Shown here: in pieces, positions 16,039 to 25,600 of the stretch
How positions within the stretch are numbered: the stretch's first letter is position 1
Layout of the letters: each line of letters starts with the position of its first letter
DNA from: Gimesia fumaroli
Lineage (GTDB): Bacteria > Planctomycetota > Planctomycetia > Planctomycetales > Planctomycetaceae
NCBI RefSeq assembly: GCF_007754425.1
Contig: NZ_CP037452.1
Location: 3,695,164 to 3,759,163 of the forward strand
Length of the DNA stretch: 64,000 nucleotides
Direction of reading: 5' to 3'
Notes under the pieces: generated by a model
Told to the model about the DNA's origin: nothing
Databases searched by the model: none
Seen by the model: only the letters and a program-made list of their open reading frames with translations
Translations under genes and position numbers: made by a program

Positions 16039-17373
16039 TCAAGTAGAATGCGACTTGAGAACGGCTTGTTTCACAGTTTGCATGGTCCGTTTCTGGCGTT
16101 GCTGAATTGATTGCATGACTGATTTCAGCTTGGCTTGCGATTGTTCTTTATGACCAGCGACAGCCATTACACGGTCTGCAATTTGTTGCTGATCGACTTC
16201 ATCAATTTCAAAGGTCCAGTCTTTGAGCCCGATATCGTACCACATTTGTCCTTTGATGGTATCGGTCGGTTGGCGGACATAAAGACCGGGCGTGCCAAAT
16301 GCACAGGCAATGATGGGAGAATGACACTCCATGCTGACGACAGCAGCGGCATCACGATAGAGGGAACCTGCCTCGTCCGGCAGCCAATAATCGGTATGGG
16401 CGACTACACGCGGTTTGACATCTGCGGGAAGTGGGTCAATCACCAGTGGTTGAATGATTTCGGTTTGATAGGTCATTTCCGGGCAGACAACGGCTTTGTT
16501 CCCGGTGGTTCGAACCCATTTGATAATGGCGGCTCTCAGTTTTGCATGATCGAGTTCCTGATATTGTTTATTCACCGATTCGACTTCGTGGATTTTCTCT
16601 TTTGACCAGCGGATTCCTTTGTGGATTTTGTGATACGGCGTAAATCTCAGCCGGGGCACCGCACAGAGGTAGTTCCCTGTTTCCAGCTGATGTTGCTGTT
16701 GGAATTGTGCTGCTTTGGGATCGTCTGTTAAATCAATCGCAAAAGTGGCATCGGGAGCGAAATCCTGGTGCGCGGAGGTGACCTTGGCATCTTTGAGGTT
16801 TTTCAGGGAATGGGTTTCCCGAGTGAAGATAAAATCGGCTCCAGAGAGCAGATCGTGTAATTCCGGATTGATTTTGGAGACGGTCACGCCATAGATGCCG
16901 TAAGGTTTGCCGGTCGATTGTTTCCAGAAGGCCAGTTCTCTGCGGGAAACCACACTGGGGCCGGAACCATGCAGAAAGAAATCCGCCTGTTGGAACGCCT
17001 GTTCAAGGTCGCTGGAATCTAATTTGCCATCTCGACGGAGGCGGCCTTTGACGATTTTCAGATCGGGAAATCGTTTTTGCAACATTGGCTCCACACCCCG
17101 ATCGACACTGTTCGGCCAGAGAATGATCTGAAATTCCGGGGCATACACTTCGAGCAGTTTCAAAATACCGGGCGAGTGGCCGATGTCACCGATATTGACC
17201 GTCTGCCAGCCGGAACGGAGCAGGAGCGTGGGGCGATCTGCTGATTTTGTTCCCGGTTGAGAGAATGCCTGTTGTTGCAGCAAGCCGCTATTGAAGAATC
17301 CAGCGATTCCCAGAGATTGGCAAGCGGCCAGCTTTAGCCAGGTTCGCCTGTTTGTATCTTGTTGTTGATTCAT
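16039..17373 (-). CDS. Tat-exported polysaccharide pyruvyl transferase-like protein
   Basis: A 444-residue protein. NRRTWLKLAACQSLG at the N-terminus is a twin-arginine signal. The rest resembles the polysaccharide pyruvyl transferase family: an N-terminal Rossmann-like part (NIGDIGHSPGIL, then GVEPMLQKRFPDLKIV), FFLHGSGPSVVSRRE, GIYGVTVSKI, FIFTRETHSLKNL, and a late SMECHSPIIACAFGTPGLYVR motif. Family members add ketal pyruvate to cell-wall sugars using PEP, which is cytoplasmic, so an exported copy is odd and may have another substrate. It is convergent with the SDR gene, with a 13-base gap. Transcription of folB starts divergently upstream. Confidence 0.7.
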   Translation of the reverse strand: MNQQQDTNRRTWLKLAACQSLGIAGFFNSGLLQQQAFSQPGTKSADRPTLLLRSGWQTVNIGDIGHSPGILKLLEVYAPEFQIILWPNSVDRGVEPMLQKRFPDLKIVKGRLRRDGKLDSSDLEQAFQQADFFLHGSGPSVVSRRELAFWKQSTGKPYGIYGVTVSKINPELHDLLSGADFIFTRETHSLKNLKDAKVTSAHQDFAPDATFAIDLTDDPKAAQFQQQHQLETGNYLCAVPRLRFTPYHKIHKGIRWSKEKIHEVESVNKQYQELDHAKLRAAIIKWVRTTGNKAVVCPEMTYQTEIIQPLVIDPLPADVKPRVVAHTDYWLPDEAGSLYRDAAAVVSMECHSPIIACAFGTPGLYVRQPTDTIKGQMWYDIGLKDWTFEIDEVDQQQIADRVMAVAGHKEQSQAKLKSVMQSIQQRQKRTMQTVKQAVLKSHST

Positions 17374-17531
17374 GATTCTGCCTGCTCAATGTTTAAAAGA
17401 AATCGTTCATTTCCACCAATAAGATGAGTCTTCTAAACTGTGCAATCGGGTAGACTCGTACTATAGTGGTTTTAGTCATTGTAACCTTTATTCGACCCAC
17501 GTCTGCTCTATATTAAACCTCTCTTAAAAAT

Positions 17532-17903
17532 ATGCCCGATCAAATTCATATTTCCGATTTACTGCTACGCACCATTATTGGCATTAATGAGGAAGAAAGA
17601 AACAAGAGGCAGGACGTCTTAATCAATCTGACGCTGCAGGTTGATTTGCGGGCAGCCGGTCGTTCAGACGAAATAAGTGATGCTGTGAATTATCGAACGA
17701 TCACGAAAGAGATTATTGATCTGGTAGAGAATTCGCAGTTTCAACTGGTCGAAAAAATGGCGGATGAAGTAGCGAAAATCTGTCTGAAAGATGATCGCGT
17801 GCAGCAGACGACAATCAGGATTGAAAAGCCGGGTGCCTTGCGCTTTGCCCGTTCGGTCGGAGTGACTGTTGAGAGGACGCGCGACGATTTTTCCGGAGTG
17901 TGA
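17532..17903 (+). CDS. folB: dihydroneopterin aldolase
   Basis: A 123-residue FolB, usual length. It converts 7,8-dihydroneopterin to 6-hydroxymethyl-dihydropterin and glycolaldehyde in folate synthesis. LRTIIGINEEER with E21/E22, AVNYRTITKEI with Y54, LVEKMADEVA with E74, and EKPGALRFARSVGV with catalytic K99 are all in place. There is no recognisable Shine-Dalgarno before the ATG, and a TATATT at 17509-17514 could be the -10 of a promoter giving a very short leader. The next gene, folK, starts one base after the stop. Confidence 0.93.
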   Translation: MPDQIHISDLLLRTIIGINEEERNKRQDVLINLTLQVDLRAAGRSDEISDAVNYRTITKEIIDLVENSQFQLVEKMADEVAKICLKDDRVQQTTIRIEKPGALRFARSVGVTVERTRDDFSGV

Positions 17904-17904
17904 A

Positions 17905-18408
17905 ATGAATCAGGCCTTTCTGGCATTAGGCAGCAATATCTGTCCGGAAGAAAATTTGCCTCAGGCGGTCAGGTTACTGGAAGAATCGGGGCGCATCATC
18001 GGTCGGTCTTCCGTTTGGCAGAGCAAGCCTGTCGGGGATACGGATCAAGATGATTTTTTGAACGCGGCAGTACTTCTGGAAACAGAATGGGACGTATCTG
18101 AAATCTGCCTGAAAGTGATTCCCGAGATCGAGCATGAGCTGCACCGTGTGCGTGATCCATTGAATAAAAATGGGCCGCGAACAATCGATATTGATCTGGT
18201 ACTGTTTAATCGCGAACAGTTGCGATTCGAGCATCGAATAATTCCGGACCCGGAAATCCCGGAGCGTGTATTTCTGGCGGTCCCGCTTGCGGAACTGGCT
18301 CCCCAGTATTGTGTTCCCGGCCTGGAAAGAGACTTGGCGCACATCGCCGATGAACTGCAGGCTGTAAATGGCGGCCTGTTGATTCGCCGCCATGACGTCG
18401 TGCTTTAA
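17905..18408 (+). CDS. folK: 6-hydroxymethyl-7,8-dihydropterin pyrophosphokinase
   Basis: A 167-residue HPPK, taken from the ATG at 17905, which has GGAG 8 bases upstream (inside folB) and gives the family N-terminus NQAFLALGSNI. It pyrophosphorylates the FolB product using ATP, the next step of folate synthesis. Motifs are present: ALGSNICPEENL, SSVWQSKPVG, DDFLNAAVLLET, and the metal/ATP-binding RDPLNKNGPRTIDIDLVLF. There is tight coupling with folB (TGA, one base, ATG). The stop TAA shares TTAA with the stop of the convergent gene at 18405. Confidence 0.95.
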   Translation: MNQAFLALGSNICPEENLPQAVRLLEESGRIIGRSSVWQSKPVGDTDQDDFLNAAVLLETEWDVSEICLKVIPEIEHELHRVRDPLNKNGPRTIDIDLVLFNREQLRFEHRIIPDPEIPERVFLAVPLAELAPQYCVPGLERDLAHIADELQAVNGGLLIRRHDVVL

Positions 18409-18686
18409 GAATCAGACAGTATCAAAGCATCTCCAGGCAGGCAGGCCATTTTAAAGAACAGTCCCTGTTCTTCGCACTGCGATTTATAAGCCTCGGGCAT
18501 TTTCTGTTCTGTTTCTTCATCCCATTCAAGAATGTAAGTGCGATCGGCCACTTTCTTGCCGCGGACTTCGACCACCATTCCTGTCCAGCCTTCGCAGCAG
18601 ATTTCAGGAAATTCTGGAACGCAGACTCCTTCTTTTACCCGAATATTTGAGCCTGCTTTGATAGTTGAAGAAGCCTTTTTACCCAT
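18405..18686 (-). CDS. small conserved-looking protein, function unknown
   Basis: A 93-residue cytoplasmic protein that I do not recognise. The N-terminal half (KAGSNIRVKEGVCVPEFPEI, then GWTGMVVEV, RTYILEWDEET) reads like an SH3-like small beta-barrel, of the kind that binds nucleic acid or a partner. The C-terminal part is helical, with CEEQGLF, and ends with a short acidic tail. The start is ATG with GGTAG 8 bases upstream. It is convergent with folK and overlaps it by the shared TTAA. Confidence 0.65.
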   Translation of the reverse strand: MGKKASSTIKAGSNIRVKEGVCVPEFPEICCEGWTGMVVEVRGKKVADRTYILEWDEETEQKMPEAYKSQCEEQGLFFKMACLPGDALILSDS

Positions 18687-19095
18687 AATTTATTCTACCA
18701 AAACATATTTTATTTTAATTTTTGAGAAGCAACCAACTGGCACGTCAGACGACAGTGTATCGCCAAAGCAGCATGAATTTCAATTGAAGCAGGTGGAGAA
18801 CCCTCTTTCCCGTACAAGAAATTAACAATTTTTCTGGAATCGTCTGCCAGATGATGCTTTTTCACAACATGTCTGGTGAAGATTCAAGGAACTGTTTTAC
18901 ATCCTGTAGCGGTGGTACAGCATAGGATGATTTCCTTTTTTTTGCAGAAAAAACTCAGCACACCGCCATTCCTGAGCTATTGTTTTAATGGATAAAACCC
19001 TCCCCTCTTGAATCCGTTCTCCCAGCACTCTGCAGGTTTGCAGAACAAAAAATGACCAAGGAGGGACAGATATTTTTACTTTCAAGAGGCAAGCG
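18687..19095. other. 409-base intergenic region before the Tad-like trio
   Basis: Divergent promoter space between the small gene at 18405 and the TadE-like gene. The first 50 bases are very AT-rich, as expected of the minus-strand promoter. I found no well-spaced promoter pair for the trio and no RNA gene. A 62-codon minus-strand frame at 18897-19085 shows no protein-like content. Confidence 0.5.
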
Positions 19096-19623
19096 ATGTT
19101 TACGCGGCGAAGCCGACAGGCATTGAATCAGAAAACGCAATCAAAACGTTCCGGTGCCACCCTGGTGGAACTGGCGTTTGTCACTCCGGTTTTCCTGGTG
19201 TTTGTGTACGCCATTTTTGAATTTGGCTATGCCTACATGGTTTCAAACATCATTCAGGAAGCGACTCAGGAAGGTGCCAAGCTGGGGCGTTGTGAGGATG
19301 TCACGACCGCCCAGGTCGAGGACAAAGTCAAACGTCTGCTAGACACGGTTTTCGATTCAGATTTAGCGACGATTATGGTGAAAAACGCCAGTTCGTTTGA
19401 CACCCCCGGCACCGATGTAGAGCAGATTAATTACTCGACTCTACCTGATATTGAATTATCCAATGCTGATAAAGCCCAGCTGTTTATTGTTCGTGTCGAA
19501 GTTCCTTACAAAGATGTTCGGCTACTGAGTTCATTTTTTGTTGATCCAGTGAAAGCAGCTGAGGCTGCGGCGAAAGAGGACAGCATGATCTTATCCGGGC
19601 ACACTGTCAGACGTCACGAATAA
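19096..19623 (+). CDS. TadE-family pilus assembly protein
   Basis: A 175-residue protein. SKRSGATLVELAFVTPVFLV (residues about 15-34) is the TadE-like N-terminal segment, Arg/Gly followed by a hydrophobic helix with a Glu at the fifth position, as in type IV prepilin-like Tad minor pilins. FEFGYAYMVSNIIQEATQEGAKLGR continues the family pattern. The rest is an extracytoplasmic alpha/beta domain. The start is ATG with AGAGG 7 bases upstream. It is first of three co-directional genes (TadE, TadE-like, TadG-like), which would make minor components of a Flp/Tad pseudopilus. No tadA, tadB, tadC or rcpA is in the window. Confidence 0.85.
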   Translation: MFTRRSRQALNQKTQSKRSGATLVELAFVTPVFLVFVYAIFEFGYAYMVSNIIQEATQEGAKLGRCEDVTTAQVEDKVKRLLDTVFDSDLATIMVKNASSFDTPGTDVEQINYSTLPDIELSNADKAQLFIVRVEVPYKDVRLLSSFFVDPVKAAEAAAKEDSMILSGHTVRRHE

Positions 19624-19665
19624 ACAGCAGAAATAAATCAATTCATTGTTTGCAGGAGTAAACTC

Positions 19666-20238
19666 ATGCGTGTAATTCAAGACAAACGACTGAAATCAGG
19701 AAAGGCAATGCCCAGCCGCAGAGGTGTGGCTGCCGTTGAATTTGCCCTGGTCGCACCAGTCTTCCTGGCGTTAATTCTGGGAATGGTTGCCGTCCGCAAG
19801 GCTGTGCACACTTCCACAATTATGGATGCGGCTTTGGCTCAGTCAGGGCGTCTGGCTTCGATGGATGCCGATCTGAATCTGCCTTCCGGGATGACGTTGA
19901 ATGACAAAATCATTCTCGATGTCCGCAATTTTCTGCGCGCGTCCGGAATTGAAAACGATGAAACAAATCTGACGGTCACCATTACCCATGCGGATGATGC
20001 TGAAGGCGTTCCACTGGACCCGATGCCAAATCCTCCCAGTGATGGAACTGAGTTTGATTTGAGTGATCCCGCGAATCGCAATCGGTTATTCCGGATTGGA
20101 ATTGAAATTCCTGATGGTGCGACAAGTACCAAACTCACTGACATTATGAATCTGGAAGGATCAATGGCCAAGCCGATGAGTGGTGATCCTGTCTGGGATT
20201 TAATTTTGAATAATGGCACGACAAAGATTGTCAACTAG
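19666..20238 (+). CDS. second TadE/TadF-like protein
   Basis: A 190-residue protein with the same plan as its neighbour: RRGVAAVEFALVAPVFLALI near residue 20-40 is the TadE-type segment with its conserved Glu, followed by AVRKAVHTSTIMDAALAQSGR and an extracytoplasmic domain. GCAGGAG upstream is a good ribosome site. It lies 42 bases after the first TadE gene. A minor pilin-like component of the same apparatus is likely. Confidence 0.83.
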   Translation: MRVIQDKRLKSGKAMPSRRGVAAVEFALVAPVFLALILGMVAVRKAVHTSTIMDAALAQSGRLASMDADLNLPSGMTLNDKIILDVRNFLRASGIENDETNLTVTITHADDAEGVPLDPMPNPPSDGTEFDLSDPANRNRLFRIGIEIPDGATSTKLTDIMNLEGSMAKPMSGDPVWDLILNNGTTKIVN

Positions 20239-20298
20239 GAACACACATATTTTTTATGAGTATGATGCTCAATCTTCTGGGGAGCACGAGGGGGAAAC

Positions 20299-22095
20299 AT
20301 GAAACAGACACCTATGAGTAAAAAAAAGAAAATGGATCTGCCGGGCGATCAAAATCGCCGCGGTGCGTTCATGGTTATGGCGGTGCCATTTCTGATCGCG
20401 ACGATGGGATTCATGGCGTTCGGAATCGACATTGCCGTCATTACGATGACCAAGACCAGAATGCGAAATGCGGTTGAAGCCGCTGCTCTGGCTGCGGCAC
20501 AGCAGATTACCGATGCTGTGCAGACTACCGCTGATGATATTCAGCAGGGACAGGATGTCGGTAGTGCGGTGCAGGATGCCAATTCGATTGCCGTTGATGC
20601 CGCAAAGGCAATGGCAGAAAAGGTGGCGCGCTTAAATGGGGTCTATATTGATCCGGAAACCGATGTCAAATTCGGGAAACGGTATCAGGATGCCTCCGGG
20701 ACTTTTCACATGGTCTGGGGGGAAACAGCGAAACCTTATAATGTCGTCAAGGTGATCGCCCGCCGTGATAATCCAGCAGAAGGTCAGCAGGATTCGAAAC
20801 TGCAACTGTTCTTTGCCGGCTTCATGAGTGACAAGACAGCGGCAGTGACCACTTCGGCGATCGCCTTCATTGAAGCACGTGACATTGTTCTGGTGCTCGA
20901 CTATTCAGGTTCCATGAGCTACGACAGTGAGTTCGGCGCCATGTCGTCATACAGCATGGGTAAACCGGCTGTTGAGGCTAATCTGGATGATATCTGGAAT
21001 ACCTTGGTTGCATCCGGTGCAACCTACTCGGATACGGGTAAACTGAAGTTCCCGGCCGACGGGTATGGAAAGATCGATTCTGCTGAGGGAACTTACATCA
21101 GCTCGTATGATGATGACTACATTTTCCAGGCGTTAGACCTGGATGAAGTTGATTCGAGTGGAAACCTGAAGTATCCATTCCCACAGGAAGGGAAGAATTA
21201 CTACGGAAACTTAAACGGCCAGCCGACTGGTTACACAAACAAAAATTTGTGGAAGAACTACATCAGATGGGTTCGGACAAACAGCACCGTCAACAACTAT
21301 GGATACCGTAAAAAATACGGCTATCGTACATTGATGGGTTATCTGGTTGGACAACGAAAGAAAAACAATCAGTCTGAAGACTTGTGGCGGGCTCCGATCT
21401 ATCCGTTCCATGCCATGAAAGAAGGCGTGACGTTGTTCACGGACTTCCTCGATGGCTTGCAGTTCGGCGATTATATCGGACTCGTAACGTACGACGATTC
21501 TTCACGCGTCGAATCCGTTCTGAATGATGACGGTATCCTGGATACCGTTGATCTGGGGGATGAACTGATCACAAATCGTTATGCCGATATCGATACGATT
21601 CAGAGACACAAACAGGCGTCACACTATGCCCCCTACACTGGTATGGGTTACGGGATTCGTGATGCAAAAGAGTTATTGGAGTCTCATGGTCGTGCCGGTG
21701 CCCGTCCGACGATTCTGGTCATGACAGACGGGAACGCAAACCGTTCTCCCTCTGACTGGTCACTTCCAGGAAGTTGGGACTGGGATCAGGTCACCGACTT
21801 CGATGGAGATGGTCAAGCCGACTATGCAACCAGCAGTCGCGATAAACAGTATGCGTTCTGGCAGGCAGTTGAAGCTGCTAACCTGGGATATACCGTGCAT
21901 ACGATGACTGTGGGTGCGGGAGCCGACCGAAACCTGATGCAGGCTATTGCCAAAGCTTGCAACGGTATCTGGATTGACGCTCCTGGTGGCGCTACCATCG
22001 AGGATATGCAGGCACAACTGCTGGTCGCCTTTGGTAAGATTGCTGCCAATGTACCGCCTGCAAAATTGCTGGCAGACCCTGAGAGCGATTTCTAA
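20299..22095 (+). CDS. TadG-like protein with von Willebrand A domain
   Basis: A 598-residue protein. RRGAFMVMAVPFLIATMGFM (about 20-39) and the TRMRNAVEAAALAAAQQI stretch are the TadG N-terminus with one membrane anchor. A vWA domain starts at 195: VLDYSGSMS has MIDAS residues D201, S203 and S205, and TILVMTDGNANRS is the later metal-site loop. Between them lies an unusually long Tyr/Gly/Asp-rich stretch of about 150 residues (about 210-365). A good ribosome site (CGAGGGGG) precedes the ATG. It is third of the Tad-like trio, and the terminator at 22153 closes the unit. An adhesive or structural role at the tip of a Tad-type pseudopilus is plausible from the family. Confidence 0.83.
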   Translation: MKQTPMSKKKKMDLPGDQNRRGAFMVMAVPFLIATMGFMAFGIDIAVITMTKTRMRNAVEAAALAAAQQITDAVQTTADDIQQGQDVGSAVQDANSIAVDAAKAMAEKVARLNGVYIDPETDVKFGKRYQDASGTFHMVWGETAKPYNVVKVIARRDNPAEGQQDSKLQLFFAGFMSDKTAAVTTSAIAFIEARDIVLVLDYSGSMSYDSEFGAMSSYSMGKPAVEANLDDIWNTLVASGATYSDTGKLKFPADGYGKIDSAEGTYISSYDDDYIFQALDLDEVDSSGNLKYPFPQEGKNYYGNLNGQPTGYTNKNLWKNYIRWVRTNSTVNNYGYRKKYGYRTLMGYLVGQRKKNNQSEDLWRAPIYPFHAMKEGVTLFTDFLDGLQFGDYIGLVTYDDSSRVESVLNDDGILDTVDLGDELITNRYADIDTIQRHKQASHYAPYTGMGYGIRDAKELLESHGRAGARPTILVMTDGNANRSPSDWSLPGSWDWDQVTDFDGDGQADYATSSRDKQYAFWQAVEAANLGYTVHTMTVGAGADRNLMQAIAKACNGIWIDAPGGATIEDMQAQLLVAFGKIAANVPPAKLLADPESDF

Positions 22096-22610
22096 GGCAA
22101 ACGAATTTGTATTGATTCGTGCCTGCTTGGGTTGATTTTCTACCTGAGTAAGAGAGGTGGTTGGAAACAGCCACCTCTTTTCTTTTTGTTCGGTTGGTTT
22201 TACTAATGTTGTTAAGGAATGCATGCGTGTGCGTTCAAACGCGGGTTTCAAAGCAAGTTTGTGAGTCGAACGTTTTGATTGTTACCTTACTAAGGGGCAG
22301 TAACAATCTGATGATTTTCGAAATTATCAGTAAGAAATATTGAAAAATTTCATGAAAAAGTAGAAATTTTCATCGACGATGAATTACGATATATTCATAA
22401 TAAGACATATATCATTGCATTAGAGAATTTAAGTTCTGGGCCGACAGTCAGTCCAATATAAACTTATCCTTCCACTACTCTCACCCGGATTGATTTCTTG
22501 CTCTTTACTCAGAGCCCTCTCAGAATCAGTCAGGGGCAATGAGAAGAGATTGCCTCTTTTCATCACCAGAGTTATTTTAACTTAGGTTTGCCAAAAGGGG
22601 GTTGAGGTTC
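22096..22610. other. 515-base intergenic region
   Basis: It begins with the terminator of the Tad-like trio (22153-22190). From about 22300 to 22440 the DNA is strongly AT-rich and carries an imperfect inverted repeat, GAAAAATTTC (22342-22351) with GAAATTTTC (22363-22371). This is probably the promoter/regulatory region of the large PSD1 gene, but I cannot name a single promoter. No gene seen. Confidence 0.5.
22153..22190 (+). terminator. rho-independent terminator after the Tad-like trio
   Basis: AGAGGTGG (22153-22160) pairs with CCACCTCT (22171-22178). Three inner pairs leave a GAAA tetraloop (22164-22167). It is followed by TTTCTTTTTGTT. It lies 57 bases after the TadG-like stop. Confidence 0.9.
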
Positions 22611-25600
22611 ATGTCCTTCGACAAGTTCCGTACATTTGCTTTCTACGCGTCCGTTTTCTGCGTTTTCTCCTGCTCCCACCTGTTTGCTGCGAATCCACCT
22701 GCAGCAAAAGGTAAGGTCAGTTTTTATCAGCAGGTTCGTCCCATACTTCAGGCCCAGTGTGTCGGCTGCCATCATCCGCGAAATCCGGAAGGGAGTTATG
22801 TCGTCACAGAATTTTCGCACTTACTCAAAGGGGGCGAAAGTGAAACGACGGCGATTGTTCCCGGCCAGCCTGACAAGAGTTATCTGGTCGAGCTGATTAC
22901 GCCTGAAGGCAACGAAGCGGAAATGCCGAAAGCTAAAACACCGCTTTCACAAGATCAAATCACTTTGATTCGAACCTGGATTCAACAGGGGGCGATTGAT
23001 GACTCTCCCCAGAAAATCGAATATCGCTTTAACAAAGAGAACCCACCGACCTACTCTGCCCCGCCGGTCATTACATCGTTGGCGTATTCTCCCGATGGAA
23101 AATTACTGGCAGTAGCCGGTTTCCATGAAGTGCTGCTCCACGCCGCCGAAGGCAACAAACTGGTAGGACGGTTGATTGGAAAATCGCAACGGATTGAATC
23201 GGTTCAGTTTTCACCCGATGGCAAATATCTGGCGGTATCTGGCGGAACACCGGCCGAACGTGGTGAGATCCAGATCTGGGATGTGGCTAAACAGACATTG
23301 AAGAAATCCATTCCCCTGACCTATGACACCCTATATGGAGCCAGTTGGTCACCCGATGGAAAACTGCTGGCCTTTGGCTGTGCCGACAATACGGTCCGCG
23401 CCATAGAAGTCGAAACCGGCAAAGAAGTCTTTTACCAGAACGCCCATTATGATTGGGTGCTGGATACGGTTTTCTCGACCGATGGGAGCCACATTATTTC
23501 AGTCAGCCGTGACCGGACCACGAAACTGGCCGAGCTGAAAACTCAGCGATTCATCGATAATATTACTTCAATTACCCCCAAAGCATTAACGGGGGGACTG
23601 GCGGCGATAGACCGGCATCCGACGCAAGATACGATTCTGGTCGGAGGCGCAGATGGTGTGCCCAAGCTCTATCAGGTCTTTCGTCAATCCAAGCGGGTGA
23701 TCGGCGACGATGCGAATCTTGTACGCAGCTTTCCTGCCCTCAAAGGTCGTATTTTTGGTGTGGCTATTCACCCCCAAGGCAAGCAGTTGGTTGCTGTCAG
23801 TAGTTTAAATCACACCGGCGAATTGAAGGTGTTTTCGTTTGATATCGGAGAAAAGATTCCCGATGATCTGGTGAAGATTCTGAATAAACGTGTGGCTTCA
23901 CGAAGTGCAGAAGAGAAAAAACAGGTCGCAGAAAGCCGGACCAAGTCGGTCAAGCTGGTGAGTGAAGTCAAAGTACCTGAGACGGGGCTGTATACGGTTT
24001 GTTATGATCCTAAAGGGGATGTCATTGCGACTGCAGGCCAGGATGGTCAGGTTCGACTGTATGAATCTCAAACAGGGAAATTGAAAACCGCATTTGTGCC
24101 CGTTCCTCTCCAAAAAGACCAGCCAGAATTGGTAGAGAAAAAAGGGGCGGCACCCAAGTCGAAGCTGGTGCTGGTTGATGTCAATCAGCAGAAGCTGCCG
24201 AAAGAGGAATTTTCCAATTCTGATCCGCTTGTGAAACTGGAAGTACAGCCTGCGACAGCGACCATCGCGAAAAAATATGACACGATCCAGTTTCTGGTAA
24301 CAGGTCATACAAAATCCGGAGCCAAAACCGATCTCACTCGCCTGGTAAAGGTGGCACTCAATAAGCAAGACACGATCCATGTTTCTCCCACCGGTTTAGT
24401 GCGGGCACTACAGCCGGGAATCACTGACGTGAGCTTCAGTCTGCATGGGGTCAAGGCAACCGCCAAAATTACCGTAGCAGAGTTTCCTGCAGATTACAGT
24501 CCTGATTACTGGCGGGATGTCGCGCCGGCATTTACGAAAATGGGATGTAATTCCGGGCTATGTCATGGTGCCAACAAGGGGAAAGATGGATTCAAACTCT
24601 CCCTGCGAGGGACGGATGACCTGTTTGATTTACGGGCTTTCACAGATGACCTCAAGTCACGCCGCGTCAATCTGGCATCTCCTGAGCAAAGTCTTATTTT
24701 ACTGAAAGCGATTGCCGAAGTACCGCACAAGGGAGGTCAGGTCGCACTTGCCGGCGATGCGCATTACCAGATTGTCTCTTCCTGGATCAAAGATGGGACA
24801 CCATTGAACAAGGAGGCGCCGCGCGTCGCCAGCATCAAAATTACTCCCGAAAATCCCGTTGTTCCTCGAGCCGGATTGCTGCAGCAGTTTCGTGTGCTAG
24901 CCACCTATGATAATGGTGAAGTCCGCGATGTGACTTCCGACTCATTTATTGATTGCAGCAATATCGAGATCGCCAAAATGTATCATGGCGGTATCGCAGA
25001 AGTCCTCAGACGTGGTGAAGCACCACTGCTTGCCCGATATCAGGGTAAGTATGCTGCGACCACCGTGACAGTGATGGGGGATCGTTCCGAGTTTGCCTGG
25101 AAGCAGCTTCCCGTTCATAATTACATTGACAAACTGGTTGATCAGAAACTCAAGAAAACCAAAACACTGCCTTCTGGCTTATGTACCGATGCCGAATTCA
25201 TTCGCCGGGTTTACATTGATTTGACCGGCCTGCCTCCCACGATTGACGATGTCAAAGCATTCTTGGCTGACAAGCGGGAGTCAAAAATCAAGCGGAACGA
25301 ATTGATTGATCGCCTGCTGGGCAGCAAGGAATTTGTCGAACATTGGACCAATAAATGGGCAGACCTGTTGCAGGTCAATCGCAAATATCTGGGAACCGAA
25401 GGCTCAAAACTCTTCCGAGACTGGATTCGCAAATCGGTGGCAGAAAATGTGCCTTACGACCAGTTTGCTTACCAGATTCTTTCCGCCAGTGGTTCCAATA
25501 AAGAAGTTCCCGCTGCATCGTATTTCAAGATCCATCGAACCCCTGAAGATACGATGGAAAACACGACGCACCTGTTCCTGTCGATTCGTTTCAATTGTAA

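Noticed and set aside
18897..19085. 62-codon minus-strand frame in the gap before the Tad-like trio
   Set aside because: I checked whether it or the gap could encode a Flp pilin; there is no prepilin leader or hydrophobic helix.
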